Positions 1-9,354 of a DNA stretch of 19,032 nt are shown in pieces. Positions within the stretch are counted from its first letter, which is position 1, and each line of letters starts with the position of its first letter. This stretch comes from Entrophospora sp. SA101 (lineage: Eukaryota > Glomeromycota > Glomeromycetes > Entrophosporales > Entrophosporaceae): contig CAUDNR010001015.1 of the NCBI GenBank assembly GCA_958430865.1, forward strand, positions 1 to 19,032, read 5' to 3'. The notes beneath the pieces were generated by a model. It was not told the DNA's origin. It searched no databases and saw only the letters and a program-made list of their open reading frames with translations. Made by a program: the position numbers and the translations under genes.

Positions 1-72
1 CTTACAGACTTCATATGTATTATTCCATGTCAATCCAGTTGTCTTAAGTGTTTTAAGGACCTCTTGCTGATA
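1..72 (-). other. Open reading segment at the window edge, family unknown
   Basis: On the minus strand, one frame crosses the repeat boundary without a stop and reaches the edge. Its residues include QQEVLKTLKTTGLTW and then NNTYEVCK, which look coding. The frame differs from that of kinase exon 2. It could be the end of a neighbouring gene or element into which the kinase segment was joined. I do not recognise the family. Confidence 0.3.
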
Positions 73-771
73 TTGATTTAATTTTACAATAATTCATTGC
101 CTATTGAATATAAAATCAATTAGTATTATATGCATAACACAATATTATTTTAAATGACAACTACCAACCTCATCAAAAAAGGCTTTTTCTGGATTACTTG
201 AATTGTTTAAACCTTTTAATACTACTTTTTGCCTTCCAAAATAACTAAATTCCTTTTTATTTTCATCATAATCATTTATTTGTCCTCTTGCCCATGTAGC
301 AGTAAAAATCGAACTAAATCCACCTTCAGTCAACTTTGTTACTTTTTTAAATTGTTCAAAAGGTATCCATTCTAAAATACAGTCTGGCAGGGATGATTTC
401 ATTTGACATTGTTGAATAAAATCATCAATTATGTTATTCCCAGATGTCCAGGTGGTGAAAAGACTCTGTAATTGTAAACCAATGCAACCTTCACAGAATC
501 TATCAGAGTATCTTATCAATTTACATTTGTTACATTGTTTTGGTTTGCCCCATTTATGTGTTGCATTATCTAATTCAAACTTATAAATAAACCTTTCCTT
601 ACAATATTCCTTTTCATTTTCAGAAAGCTCCTTGTTTTTTTTGACCAATGAAAAAAAATAATCTTTTCTACTTTCATTACCATATGAATTGATACAAATT
701 TCATTATAAATTTTATATACAAAATTCTTTCTTTCTGGTGATGATGATGATAATCGGTATTCATATGACAT
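53..771 (-). pseudogene. Truncated copy of the Cys-knuckle protein kinase gene (exon 1 plus stub)
   Basis: Exon 1 (769-771 is the ATG; 169-771) is identical to that of the intact kinase at 16211-17736: 201 residues with a CxxC-x9-CxxC knuckle (Cys 80, 83, 93, 96), the glycine-rich loop (EGGFSSIF, about 149-156) and the nucleotide-binding Lys186. The 68-bp intron (101-168) with its TACTAAT branch site is also identical. Exon 2 follows for 28 bases and then runs into unrelated DNA, and the frame stops at 53-55 after 15 residues. All of the C-lobe is missing, including catalytic loop, DLG and APE, so the product of about 216 residues cannot be an active kinase. It keeps its promoter and may be transcribed. 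In another frame the flanking DNA stays open to the window edge. Confidence 0.85.
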
Positions 772-1110
772 TATATAAAAATATAATATATAAAATTCGA
801 CTTGGTGTTTTAATGAATAGAATGGAGATTTGAAAGGTTTCTGTGTTACGGTTCCTTTCTAAATGTCGTAAATTTTATATCTTGTGTAAATTATTTTTCT
901 TTATATACCCAAATTTGAAATATTCTGTTGTAAAACAATAATAACGAATAACGAATATTCTAAAAACTTTATTGTTCGACTTTAGTAAACTGAATTGTCG
1001 ATGGTCGTTTTTTTCTTTTTGCTACGCTGGCTTGAAATAATTTGAACAAAAATATTTTCATTTTCCGAAAATGATAAATGGTAGCGGATATTTTTTACAT
1101 TGCTATATCA
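73..1110. repeat. Left copy of 1,038-bp direct repeat (R1)
   Basis: This segment matches 17038-18075 in the same orientation at a constant offset of 16,965 bases, and I found no mismatch on reading both copies. It holds the kinase upstream region, exon 1, its intron and the first 28 bases of exon 2. The match begins at the t of ttgattta and ends at tatatca, and the flanks differ on both sides. Complete identity implies a very recent copying event, ongoing gene conversion, or an assembly duplication. Confidence 0.95.
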
Positions 1111-1180
1111 ATTTCTAAATAATTTTGTTAATTTACCGTTTTACCGGCATTATCAAGTCATATAATAGTCTCTGTCTGTT

Positions 1181-1200
1181 CAAATAAAGAACTTTATTTG
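1181..1200. repeat. 9-bp perfect inverted repeat with 2-bp spacer
   Basis: CAAATAAAG, AA, CTTTATTTG reads the same on both strands apart from the two central bases. It lies about 270 bp upstream of the candidate TATA at 1454. It could be a dimeric protein-binding site or chance in AT-rich DNA. Confidence 0.6.
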
Positions 1201-1453
1201 CAATATAAAACTAAATTTGTGTATTGAACAACAAATAAGGGTAATTTACAACCAAGTAGAAATTATTAAACAGACAAATCTGGACAGCTCTATTTATTGT
1301 TTATTATTATCAACTTATTGGTCACATAGAGGATAAAGCACAAATAAACTTGAACATTTGTATTATTATTTATTATTATAATAAATTTTTTTAAAATTTT
1401 GTCCATGTGATGATCGACAATTCCATAACGAGACAGGCAGAAGGCTCGTTGAT

Positions 1454-1462
1454 TATATATAA
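1454..1462 (+). promoter_or_regulatory. Candidate TATA box
   Basis: TATATATAA lies 118 bp ahead of the upstream ORF ATG (1580) and 340 bp ahead of the main ATG (1802). The call rests on sequence and position only, and such strings are common in this DNA. Confidence 0.3.
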
Positions 1463-1579
1463 TAGAGAGTAAACTAGATACTCCATCTTTCTAACAAATC
1501 TACATATTAACACTAATGCTAATATATACCAGTCAGTCCTTTAAAAAAAAATTGTCAATTTTTACACACCAGTTCAAAT

Positions 1580-1729
1580 ATGATTATCCGAGGTCCTGAG
1601 GGAAATTCACATAATAATAACAATAATAATAACAGCCCGTTTTCTATCACGTTACACACATCTATTTTAGAAGGGATGGTTGAAAAGCCCCCATCATCAA
1701 GAAATTCTATTTTGCAAACAAAGGCTTAG
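1580..1729 (+). CDS. Upstream ORF or small peptide, 49 residues
   Basis: ATG to TAG gives a 49-residue peptide with an Asn run (residues 12-18) and a Ser/Pro-containing C-terminus (MVEKPPSSRNSILQTKA). It ends 72 bp before the ATG of the membrane-protein gene and lies downstream of the candidate TATA, so it may sit in the 5' leader and lower translation of that gene. Its composition, with Asn run, Pro and Ser, looks more coding than random AT-rich DNA. It could also be an independent small gene or a lost first exon. There is no recognisable domain. Confidence 0.35.
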   Translation: MIIRGPEGNSHNNNNNNNSPFSITLHTSILEGMVEKPPSSRNSILQTKA

Positions 1730-1801
1730 AAATATAATTTTTTTTTTTTCAAGCAAGTCGAGTTTTTTATTAAATTTGAGTTTTTTGTTATTTATCACAT
1801 A

Positions 1802-3762
1802 ATGAAATACAAAAAATGCTTGAATTCTGACAATTTTAACAGCCAAGTTCCTTCCTTTAAACCCGAGAACTCTTCTCGCACCAAGAATCCCAAGAATAAT
1901 CATTATTTCCTTCGCGAGAATCCTTCACTTTTATTACTATTTTTTTTTTCATTAATGCAAATAATTTTTTTCCTTGATGGTGTAAATTGTTTAAATAGCA
2001 CAATTCAATTTTCCGAAACTCAACATAACCTAATAGCATACGATCTTAAAACTTACGAGGATGGAACAATTTTAATACATTTGGATCTCAACAATGAAAA
2101 TTGCACTCAACCAATTTTATATTTCCGACTGTATTTTACAAATGGAACTTTAATTAATTTAGATATTGATGTTACCAATGAAATTCCTGGTTTTAATTTC
2201 TGTAAAATTTATTCAGAAGGTGTCTATCAATATTATTTAGATGTTTATCCATTAGTTGAACAATATATTTTTGTCGCATATTTAAACTCTAGCGAGGTTC
2301 CAAACGCAAGTGTATATGGTTTACTCATAGATTGGAAAGGAAGTATCTGGAGGTAAAATAATAATAGATAATTTTGTGATGATCATTTATTTTCCCATAC
2401 TAAATAATTTTCGATTATTTCTATTTTTAAAAAAGTAATAATTATTTAAATGTTGCAACTGTGAGTCGGGATGGACTCGTTCAACCACCAGGACCAATTT
2501 ATTATTCTAAATATTTAAAGAAAAATGGATTTTTATACGTTGGCTATAAAAGCAATACGAATGATATTATTTGGAGTCATTTTACAATGCCGTGAGCATT
2601 TAAATTTTTTTGTTCGAAACGAAAAAAGTATTTCGTGATAAAAATTTTAGATATATTAATATAAATAATCAATTCAATGAACTAATTGAATAATTTAATA
2701 GAAACGCGAACCAACCATACGTAAATATTACAGATAACGGTATAATAGAAGATGTCAACAACAACAGCAATGACAATAGCATTGAAGAAATAAATTTCTC
2801 GGGGTATCCGTTAGCCGGCGGAGGATTTTGTTTAGTCACAACACGATCTATAATAAATTTAAATACTAACAAGCCGCTGAGAAAACGACAAAGGCCGAAA
2901 GGACCGCCGCCGCCACCACCACAACAGCCACAACAAGTTTTTACTAACGAATGCTTGAATGATATTGAAATCGACCCGACTAAAGTTAATTTTAGAATTG
3001 ACGCCAATTTTCTCGCAATTCCTGAAACTAGCAATTTGAGAAACTCGGAATCAAATTTAATATTTCATAGTCCATTGCAAGATTTACATGTTCTTTACAT
3101 TAAATGTAATGTTGACTATAGCCTTGGAGATAATTTATGTCAACTTTTCTTAATTAAAGGAGCTAACAAGTCGAAACCTTATAACCTAAAAATTTCATTC
3201 ACTTCTTCCGGGTAATTAGAATGAATTTAAAAATGAAGTCAGTAAATATCTTTTTGAAAAAATTACTGAAATATAAATACAATTATAAGAATGATCCAAG
3301 TAAGTATATTAAATACTTGACAACTGTTTGATATTTTCTAGTTTTTAATTAATACTAGTGTTCCTATCGAATATTCACATTTAATTAGCATATTCGAAAT
3401 TGATGTTAATGTCAAATACAAATAATTTCTATATATTCGAATATCCGTAACATTTTCGACTTTCAAATATCTGTGTAATAATTTACTTACTTATTTCAAA
3501 AATTTTAGGGGTTGATTCCATGAAGCCATGGGGTTTTGTACATCATGGATGTTGCGGATGTTGCGGATTCAGAAGGAAAGCCGAAATTGGTATCGAAAGA
3601 AGTTTGGCAGAAGAAAATATCGAGAGTTCTACCATACTCTCAGAAAGAATGAAAAAACTGGAAGATTTTAAAATAATTCTTGAAAAATATGTTGTTGACA
3701 CTTCATTATTAGAAACCATTAAACAACGACAAGAAGAAGTTATTTTAAGACATACATTCTAG
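1802..3762 (+). CDS. Membrane-anchored or secreted glycoprotein, unknown function, four exons
   Basis: Exons: 1802-2352, 2436-2591, 2702-3211 and 3509-3762. Introns 1 and 2 (83 and 110 bp) are GT..AG and join in frame (SIW|SNNYL; TMP|NANQ). The N-terminus is hydrophilic to about residue 42. A hydrophobic segment follows (about 43-58, SLLLLFFFSLMQIIFF) that suits an internal signal peptide or signal anchor, then an extracellular-type domain with N-glycosylation sequons at Asn65, 100, 114, 162 and 168. Exon 3 has an Asn/Asp-rich stretch and a Pro/Gln run (GPPPPPPQQPQQ). Exon 4 has a Cys cluster (GCCGCCGF) that could be palmitoylated and a predicted coiled coil (about ERMKKLEDF to RQEEV). By recollection this resembles a large Glomeromycotina family; the function is unknown. 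The exon 3 donor and exon 4 acceptor are one base out of phase, and exon 4 needs one G fewer in a GGGG run. No second membrane segment was found. Confidence 0.7.
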
Positions 3763-4267
3763 ACATATTTTATTTAAAAGTAAACTTATTAGAAAATTAT
3801 AGATATAAAAATCCCTATAATAATAATTTTAAAAATTGTCAAATAAAATTTAAAACAAAGATTTATTATTTTGAATCTTTTTTCAACTGAATTTGATAAT
3901 TGGGTTTTCGAGTGATTTCCTTTTAAAATACATAATAAAGTTGAATGTTGTTGCTTTTTTTGCCATTAATGACAAAAAATGAACTCCTGAATATTTCTTC
4001 ATGATTATCACTATGTAAATATCTAGTTTATTTCATAAAAGCAGCAACTAGTTGTGTATGCGATCCGGATTTTTTCGTCATTTATTATTATAGTAATAGT
4101 AATATTAGAGCCCAGAGCAATGCATTTATAGATAATCTGCGAGTTTGCTTAGCTGGGAGCAATTTTAGCCATGGTTAGAAAGTGCAATATTATTATACTA
4201 GGTAAAATACTTAAAACCTAAATTTGAATAAGGTCCAGAATCACGTAGAAATAAAAATATCATTTCC
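3763..4267. other. Intergenic, no gene seen
   Basis: AT-rich DNA with the likely 3' end of the preceding gene (an aataaa at 3842-3847). No ORF, RNA gene or clear repeat can be supported. Confidence 0.5.
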
Positions 4268-4733
4268 ATGTCTTCGTGGAAATACTGTAAAGAACAACTT
4301 TTAAAACGCCCATATTGTGCCCATATCATTCATGCTAAGAAGGTTGTTTGCATTTGTGGTAAACAATGATGCTGGAATGAAGATTACTTAGTCGTCATGC
4401 AAAGGATGCTGGATTAAGGCAAAAAACATTTTCAATTTTTACAATCTGCTCAAACTGAAAAAAAAAATTGATTCGAATGTATATGATAATATTATTAATA
4501 TGGATGATGATCTACTTCAAGTCGATGAAATAAACGACGATAATGATGATACTTTAATCAAAAGTTTTAATTGATGATCAACTGTTAGAATACGAAAAGA
4601 ATTCGTTGAAACGCGATTACTAAAATTCGAAGCTTTTCAATGAATATTTTTTTGTACCAAAAGGAATTCTACGTAAAGTTATGGCTATTCAAAAATGTCA
4701 TTACATTTTTAAAGACTGGGAAAAATTCTAATT
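4268..4733 (+). pseudogene. Decayed zinc-finger-type multicopy gene, N-terminal part
   Basis: A frame opens with ATG at 4268 (MSSWKYCKEQLLK) and gives a Cys/His-rich segment (PYCAHIIHAKKVVCICGK), then stops. After a frame change it resumes with SSCKGCWIKAKNIFNFYNLL and an acidic stretch (MDDDLLQVDEINDDNDDT). After another change it continues as IDDQLLEYEKNSLKRDY, a stop, and FNEYFFVPKGILRKVMAIQ to a stop at about 4733. The spaced Cys/His pairs followed by a basic helix and an acidic linker recall the N-terminus of a multicopy transposon-like family I associate with Glomeromycotina; that identity is inference. At least two frameshifts and an internal stop make it a relic. Confidence 0.5.
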
Positions 4734-4989
4734 ACTATTAATTTCTTTATATACCAAGAAAATTTTCTTTAATTAATTTACTTGTTCCAAAAGATTTAAC
4801 CACGACCATGTTTTACTTTGATACTCTAATGTTGGCATACGGAATACAAAATTATAAATATCTTTCCTTTTGCTTTCTAATAATAATAAAATTTTGATAG
4901 AAACTAAAGTTGAATGTAACACTAAGAATTACAAGTACAAGATCATGTGTCTGATTTATGTTAATCTATTAATTATTTTTCTGACAGGA

Positions 4990-5593
4990 CCATATTACTA
5001 CTGTTATATAATTATTTTTATTAGAAGAAGATTTAACCGGATTGTTAATTTGAATTACCGTCATTTTCATAAGTTACATTTTATTCACATTAACTTTAAC
5101 TTTAACATCAATAAAATTCAGCGTCACATCATTCAAATTAATTGGATTATTCCTTGCGTAATAAATATTATCAGCACAATCAGGACTTCCTTCTTCGATC
5201 ATATTTGTTCTTGTTTTTCAGGATATTGCGTCTGAAATTTTAATGGAGTCAAATTTATTTCCAAAATCTTTAATGATGTCAATTCCACCCACCAACAGGT
5301 TCCAACATACTCTCAACATTTTCACCTCTAAAATCTAATGGTCTTCGGTTATCAGTAGGGATATAAATTGTGTAAATATAAGTGATGGAGTTTGTTAAAC
5401 ACATGCATGTGATCAATCTCAAGAAAGTTTGAAAGTTGAGTTTTCTCTTTTGTTGTCCATTCAAAATGCGCATTTGATAATTCCAATTCACAAAATGGGG
5501 TTTTATCATTTTTTTTGCATTTCTCATACTGCTTTGTTTAATGTTACTATAGCTTTTAATGCAATTTACTTTCTGCAACTTGTTAGAGCCCAT
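4990..5593 (-). pseudogene. Decayed unidentified gene, minus strand
   Basis: Three coding-like segments follow in order on the minus strand. The first ends with PTDNRRPLDFRGENVESML (frame closing at 5279), the second reads WVELTSLKILEINL then TPLKFQTQYPEKQ, and the third reads MIEEGSPDCADNIYYARNN then LNDVTLNFIDVKVKVNVNK. Each change of frame coincides with a stop. The residue makeup is mixed and not the usual Lys/Asn/Ile noise of AT-rich shadows, which is why I favour this strand over the hydrophobic plus-strand ORF at 4870-5235. I do not recognise the family. Confidence 0.4.
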
Positions 5594-5620
5594 AACACAA
5601 GGAATTTAAAACAATATTAA

Positions 5621-7221
5621 GGCTTCCAGTTGGACAAGGAATTTGGTATCACTGCACGAACTTCACAAAATGAAGGATTTAATAGAATTAAACTTGTCTA
5701 TACATCAAAATTAATTGATTATTCTGTATCATATCAAACAAGACATGCTGAAGGTGTTATTGAAATGGTAAGTATAGTTCATCAGGTTTTTATGTCACCT
5801 TTATCTCAACAGGATCTTTTGAAAAAAATGTGATCAGCAACAAATAAGAAATGTAGGTCAAGTTGAGAAGTGTAATTAAGATCAGGTAATCTTTTTTTAT
5901 TTCAATATCAAACTATCTTTTATACAAAAATTTTAATAGGAATTGGCCAAATTATTGATAAAAATTATTATTCAAAAATTGAAATCACAGACATTGCCGG
6001 CTTAGAGGAAATGTGTGTATCAGCACTTATAGCATTTTTAGTTTTCGGATTTTCATGATGGACAAAAAGATGCAATCTTATCTTTTGTTCAAAATCATGA
6101 TACTCTTGTTCTGAAACAAACAGGTGGTGATATCAGTTATGACAATAGGGATTGCTGTAGTGCTTGAAAGCACTAATTGATGATTAAGTGTTTGAATTGA
6201 TCAGTGCAGAAATACCTTGTTGTAGTCTTTATGCATCAACAGCACAACCAGTTAATTATAATTTTCAACAAAAAGTCTTTCGTGTGGATCAACAAAGGTA
6301 ATTTTCACAACACCTGAAAAATCAAATTCAATGGGGGATTTTGGAAAACGTTAGAAAAAGTTGGATATTTGTTTCGTTGTTGATGAAGCACATTGCATTT
6401 TAGGTAAATTTTATAATAAACAAACTTATCTTTCTCATATTAACTCATTTGCTTATATTCTTGCTTTTATTTAGAGGTTCTTGGAATCTTAAAAAAATCT
6501 TTTCAATTACACCGATTTTACCTCTATCAGCCACATGTAAAATATTGATGCATGACATGTCTTGGTACAGACCATCAAAAAAATATCAGTGATTGATGGT
6601 AAATATTTTGGAAATAATTCAATTATTTTCCAAGTACAAAAAAGAACAATATTCCGAAGATTATCAATGAAGTTGAAAATGCATTATTTACTGTGCACCT
6701 GTAAAAGGATGTGAAAATTTATTATCAAGTCTCTATGGTGAATTACCTGTTAAAGAGAATCTGGTGTGTTATTATTGCTTTGGAAATCAGATATGATTAA
6801 AATCATTGTAGCAATTAATGCTTTTGGAATGTGAATAAATGTACCAGATATTCGAATAGTTATTCATGCAGACTTTCCAATATCTCAATTATATGTAAAA
6901 GAGTGGTCGTGCAACATGTGATAGATTACCAGCAAAAGCAATGGTGATGTTCAATGGAAAAGATATGGAACCTATTCAGGAGGACAGGAGAGGCAACAAG
7001 ATTATTTATTTATCTAAATTCTTATAAATTATAGTCTAGTCTTTAGTGAAGGACCTGAAGTTTTAAATCATGTTAGATATTTTAGCAAATATTGTAAACA
7101 AATACTTGTTAACTATTTTTCTTGGCAAGGAGATCCTATGCCTGAAGAGGTTATAGATGCAATTATTAAAGTAAAACAACAACAAGTGAATAGAAATGAT
7201 GTTGTAGATGTATTTAGATAG
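5621..7221 (+). pseudogene. RecQ-like DNA helicase pseudogene
   Basis: Order of remnants: an upstream exon (5621-5767, ending in a GTAAGT donor), a linker (EITDIAGLEEMCVSALIAFL), the Q-motif-like FHDGQKDAILSFVQ, a ruined Walker A (LVLKQTGGDIS, no GKS/T), the KALIDD segment, FTTPEK, the DEAH box (CFVVDEAHCIL, about 6385-6410), an intron, motif III (ITPILPLSATCK), motif V-VI-like IRIVIHADFPIS and ESGRA-like residues, and the RQC-like zinc segment (YCKQILVNYFSWQGDPMP). The last exon (about 7039-7221) is clean. Family members unwind DNA 3' to 5' using ATP. This copy has several frameshifts, in-frame stops, loss of the Walker lysine and a deletion between motifs I and Ia, and the CxxC that should follow the zinc segment is absent. 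It is a dead gene of a family that I recall as multicopy in AM fungi. Confidence 0.8.
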
Positions 7222-7640
7222 TATATATTATATTATGATAAGCTAGAATGACCAGTTTAAATGTAGTAACAATTGATCTTTATTTAAATTATCTTAAAAA
7301 AATACCAATATGTACATAAAAAAAGAAAATTTTAAAGTTATGGCACCACTCATAATATCCCATCACCATGATGGATCCACAAGATACTACAAGCCCCATA
7401 TAATGCCATTAACGTTAATGTCTTCAGAATTATTACAGCTATTATAATTGTTATTGTTGTTACATTGTTGTAATGTTACAAGTGTTGTTGAATTATTATC
7501 ATCATTGTTAATTAATGCGAAAATAAAAAATATAGCATTAGTGAGTGACATTAAATCTGAGTTGCCATGGTCCTTAATTGTTGATGTTGTCTTCTAGACA
7601 AGCTTGTTCGTTGAAATGTGGAGGGTGATTATATAAGGCT
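7222..7640. other. Intergenic, possible Asn-rich minus-strand remnant
   Basis: No complete gene is seen. On the minus strand about 7400-7510 reads as a Thr/Gln/Asn-rich run (NSTTLVTLQQCNNNNNYNSC) followed by SEDINVNGIIWGL and a stop. This may be the C-terminal tail of the decayed gene at 7830-8350 or simple-sequence noise. Confidence 0.3.
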
Positions 7641-7643
7641 TCT

Positions 7644-7691
7644 AGCCCAAACTATTTTCGAAAAAAAGTAGTTTTGGCAATAAATTGGGCT
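7644..7691. repeat. Nested imperfect inverted repeat
   Basis: AGCCCAA (7644-7650) pairs with TTGGGCT (7685-7691), and inside it AACTA (7650-7654) pairs with TAGTT (7669-7673). The two arms could form a discontinuous hairpin. No gene end is close enough to call it a terminator. Confidence 0.4.
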
Positions 7692-7829
7692 TCTCAATAT
7701 TTTTATAAGAATGAACATGAGAAACTATATAAAGAAACTATATAAATCAACCTATTTTAATTTAAATAATTTGAAACTAATTCGCTCATTAACAAAGTAA
7801 TATCGATATAGTTTTCCTAAAATGTTCGG

Positions 7830-8350
7830 CAATTTCGGGGTAGTTTTGACCGGAAACCTTATGCTTATTATTATAACAATCTTTTAGAAAGTCGGCTGGA
7901 TCTTCATATGGACATTCTGAAGAAACGTGATCATTATTGTCATTATAAATTTATAAACCTCTTGTGGTGACCGTAATAAGAGCAGACGAAACAAGACCTT
8001 TTTCGTGAATTGCACATTGAATGTAAGTTCCATCAGATGACATTAATTATTGATGCTGCAATTGTGATGAATACTTAACAGCTGTTTGTGAATATCTAGA
8101 ACTTTATTGATACTGCTGCTGCTACTGCTATTACTACTATTACTACTATTACTACCATTACTATACTATTAGTGATGTTATGAAATAATTCAGAATCATC
8201 AAAACGGGGGTTTTGATCCGATCTTTACTTAATTTGAACAAATTCCACGATCATTTTTCTTAATTTAGTAATTCTACGTTCAATAATAAATTCTGATTTA
8301 ACAACTGGCGTCATTTACATGACTCAAATACTGAGCAAATTTATGAATTC
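7830..8350 (-). pseudogene. Decayed minus-strand gene with Ser/Asn and Gln tracts
   Basis: Reading right to left on the minus strand: a segment VVKSEFIIERRITKLRKM then IVEFVQIK and a stop, RSDQNPRFDDSELFHN, a Ser/Asn repeat from the trinucleotide tract (8110-8168), QQQYQ stop SSRYSQTAVKYSSQLQHQ stop, then MSSDGTYIQCAIHEKGL, VSSALITVTTRGL stop, and IYNDNNDHVSSECPYED then PADFLKDCYNN. The last four share one frame interrupted only by TAA codons, two of them directly after a Gln codon. The basic helix and Gln/Ser/Asn tracts would suit a regulatory protein, but that is a guess. I do not recognise the family. Confidence 0.4.
8110..8168. repeat. Trinucleotide microsatellite (CTG/CTA/TTA, period 3)
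   Basis: An imperfect run of tactgctgctgc, then tactgctattac, then repeated tactactat units. On the minus strand it reads as a Ser/Asn or Gln-type tract, so it may be a coding repeat left in the surrounding decayed gene. Confidence 0.7.
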
Positions 8351-8678
8351 AAATAATCATGATCACTACCACGTGTTACGTATTTCACAATAAAAATATT
8401 CATTTAATTTTAATTTTAATCCCATGCAACAAATCGTTTTGAGAATTATTCGAAAGCGTCAAATAGTTCAAAAGTGACTGCCAAGTAAATAAAAATTGCT
8501 GACTAAGATTTAAATTTAATATATCATATATTACATAAGAACTTTTTACCCAATCTCATCCATTAATTGGATTCTTGTTTGCACTATAAAATCAACTTTG
8601 TAATATAAACCGCTGACAAAAAAATACCACTCTGAAATTGAAATTTTATGGGGATCTTAAAATCCATTTGATAAAAAA
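8351..8678. other. Intergenic, no gene seen
   Basis: AT-rich DNA with stops in all frames that I read. No RNA gene or strong repeat was recognised. Confidence 0.4.
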
Positions 8679-8948
8679 AGCAAACTGAATCCAGACTCTT
8701 CTTCTAACGAAATGGCTCTTGAAATTCATGAACTGTTTGGAAAAGAGAGAGGTGTTGCAGCCTCCACAATCAAAAATTTCTATCAATGGTAATTTGATCC
8801 TAGAAGGAAAATAATAGAGACCATCCAACAGTGCGTTGATAAAGAAAGAAGATAGAAGTGGAGATTGAAGACGACAAAAATATTGAAAACAAAAGAGGAT
8901 ACAAATATTAAAAATAGCAATAGTAATAATAAAATGCCCGAAAAATAG
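8679..8948 (+). pseudogene. Relic with helix-turn-helix-like segment
   Basis: One plus-strand frame reads SKLNPDSSSNEMALEIHEL, FGKERGVAASTIKNFYQW, a TAA (8790-8792), FDPRRKIIETIQQCVDKER, a TAG, and then a Lys/Asn-rich tail. A helix, then GVAASTIKNFY, then PRRKIIETIQQ is the pattern of small helix-turn-helix modules that read 'is it old enough to start a fold' only by similarity; I recall a Glomeromycotina family of this shape, so the link is inference. The frame is kept on both sides of the first stop, so decay is by substitution. A GTAATT donor follows directly after the final TAG (8946-8948). It may have been the first exon of a gene that continued at 8997. Confidence 0.45.
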
Positions 8949-8996
8949 GTAATTTAACTTATATTTTTGTGTAACTCTTATTTATTGGTCTAAATT

Positions 8997-9117
8997 ATGA
9001 TGGCACTTTTCATCTACAGTACAGTTTGTCTATGTGAAGAATTTGGTCCAGATGACCATAGAATCATTTGTGATTGTGGATATTGTGCGAATAAATATCT
9101 AATTAGGCAAGAGAAAG
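8997..9117 (+). pseudogene. Cys-rich exon fragment
   Basis: The frame reads MMALFIYSTVCLCEEFGP then DDHRIICDCGYCANKYLIRQ, with five cysteines, three of them in CDCGYC and two in CLC, spaced as in a metal-binding module. A GTATTA donor follows at 9118. A plausible next exon begins after the acceptor at 9353-9354. The family is not recognised, and it is probably part of the same decayed gene as its neighbours. Confidence 0.4.
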
Positions 9118-9354
9118 GTATTATACAAAAAATTATTTTCCATTCATTCCATTTCATTTATTTGTTTAACCATCTGAGTGATCATTTAACTAATTTGTAC
9201 TTTTTTTAATTGCATACTTACATTTGCTGCTTCGTGACTTTTCGAGAATGAACCTGCTCCCAAGAAAGCTCGTATTGGTAATATGTACTTTTTTTTATTC
9301 AGTTTATTAAATGATTGTGGATGAAGATATTGATCATATCTGATTTTTACACAG

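Larger units (their letters stand above)
772..1579. other. Intergenic: duplicated kinase upstream region plus leader of the 1802 gene
   Basis: Bases 772-1110 duplicate the kinase upstream DNA, including an AT-rich TATA-like stretch (778-798) just ahead of the minus-strand ATG. Bases 1111-1579 are unique and AT-rich, with no ORF I can support. They carry a 9-bp perfect inverted repeat at 1181-1200 and a TATATATAA sequence at 1454-1462 that could serve the plus-strand gene. Confidence 0.5.

Noticed and set aside
2669..3034. Minus-strand 121-residue ORF with Gly/Cys runs
   Set aside because: It is the antisense of exon 3 of the membrane-protein gene; the Gly/Cys run mirrors the Pro/Gln codons, and the plus-strand exons join in frame.
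4870..5235. Plus-strand hydrophobic 121-residue ORF
   Set aside because: It is rich in Ile, Tyr and Phe, as expected of an AT-rich shadow; the minus strand over the same bases is more protein-like.
7644..7691. Nested inverted repeat as a terminator
   Set aside because: Nuclear fungal genes do not use such hairpins for termination, and no gene end is adjacent on the expected side.
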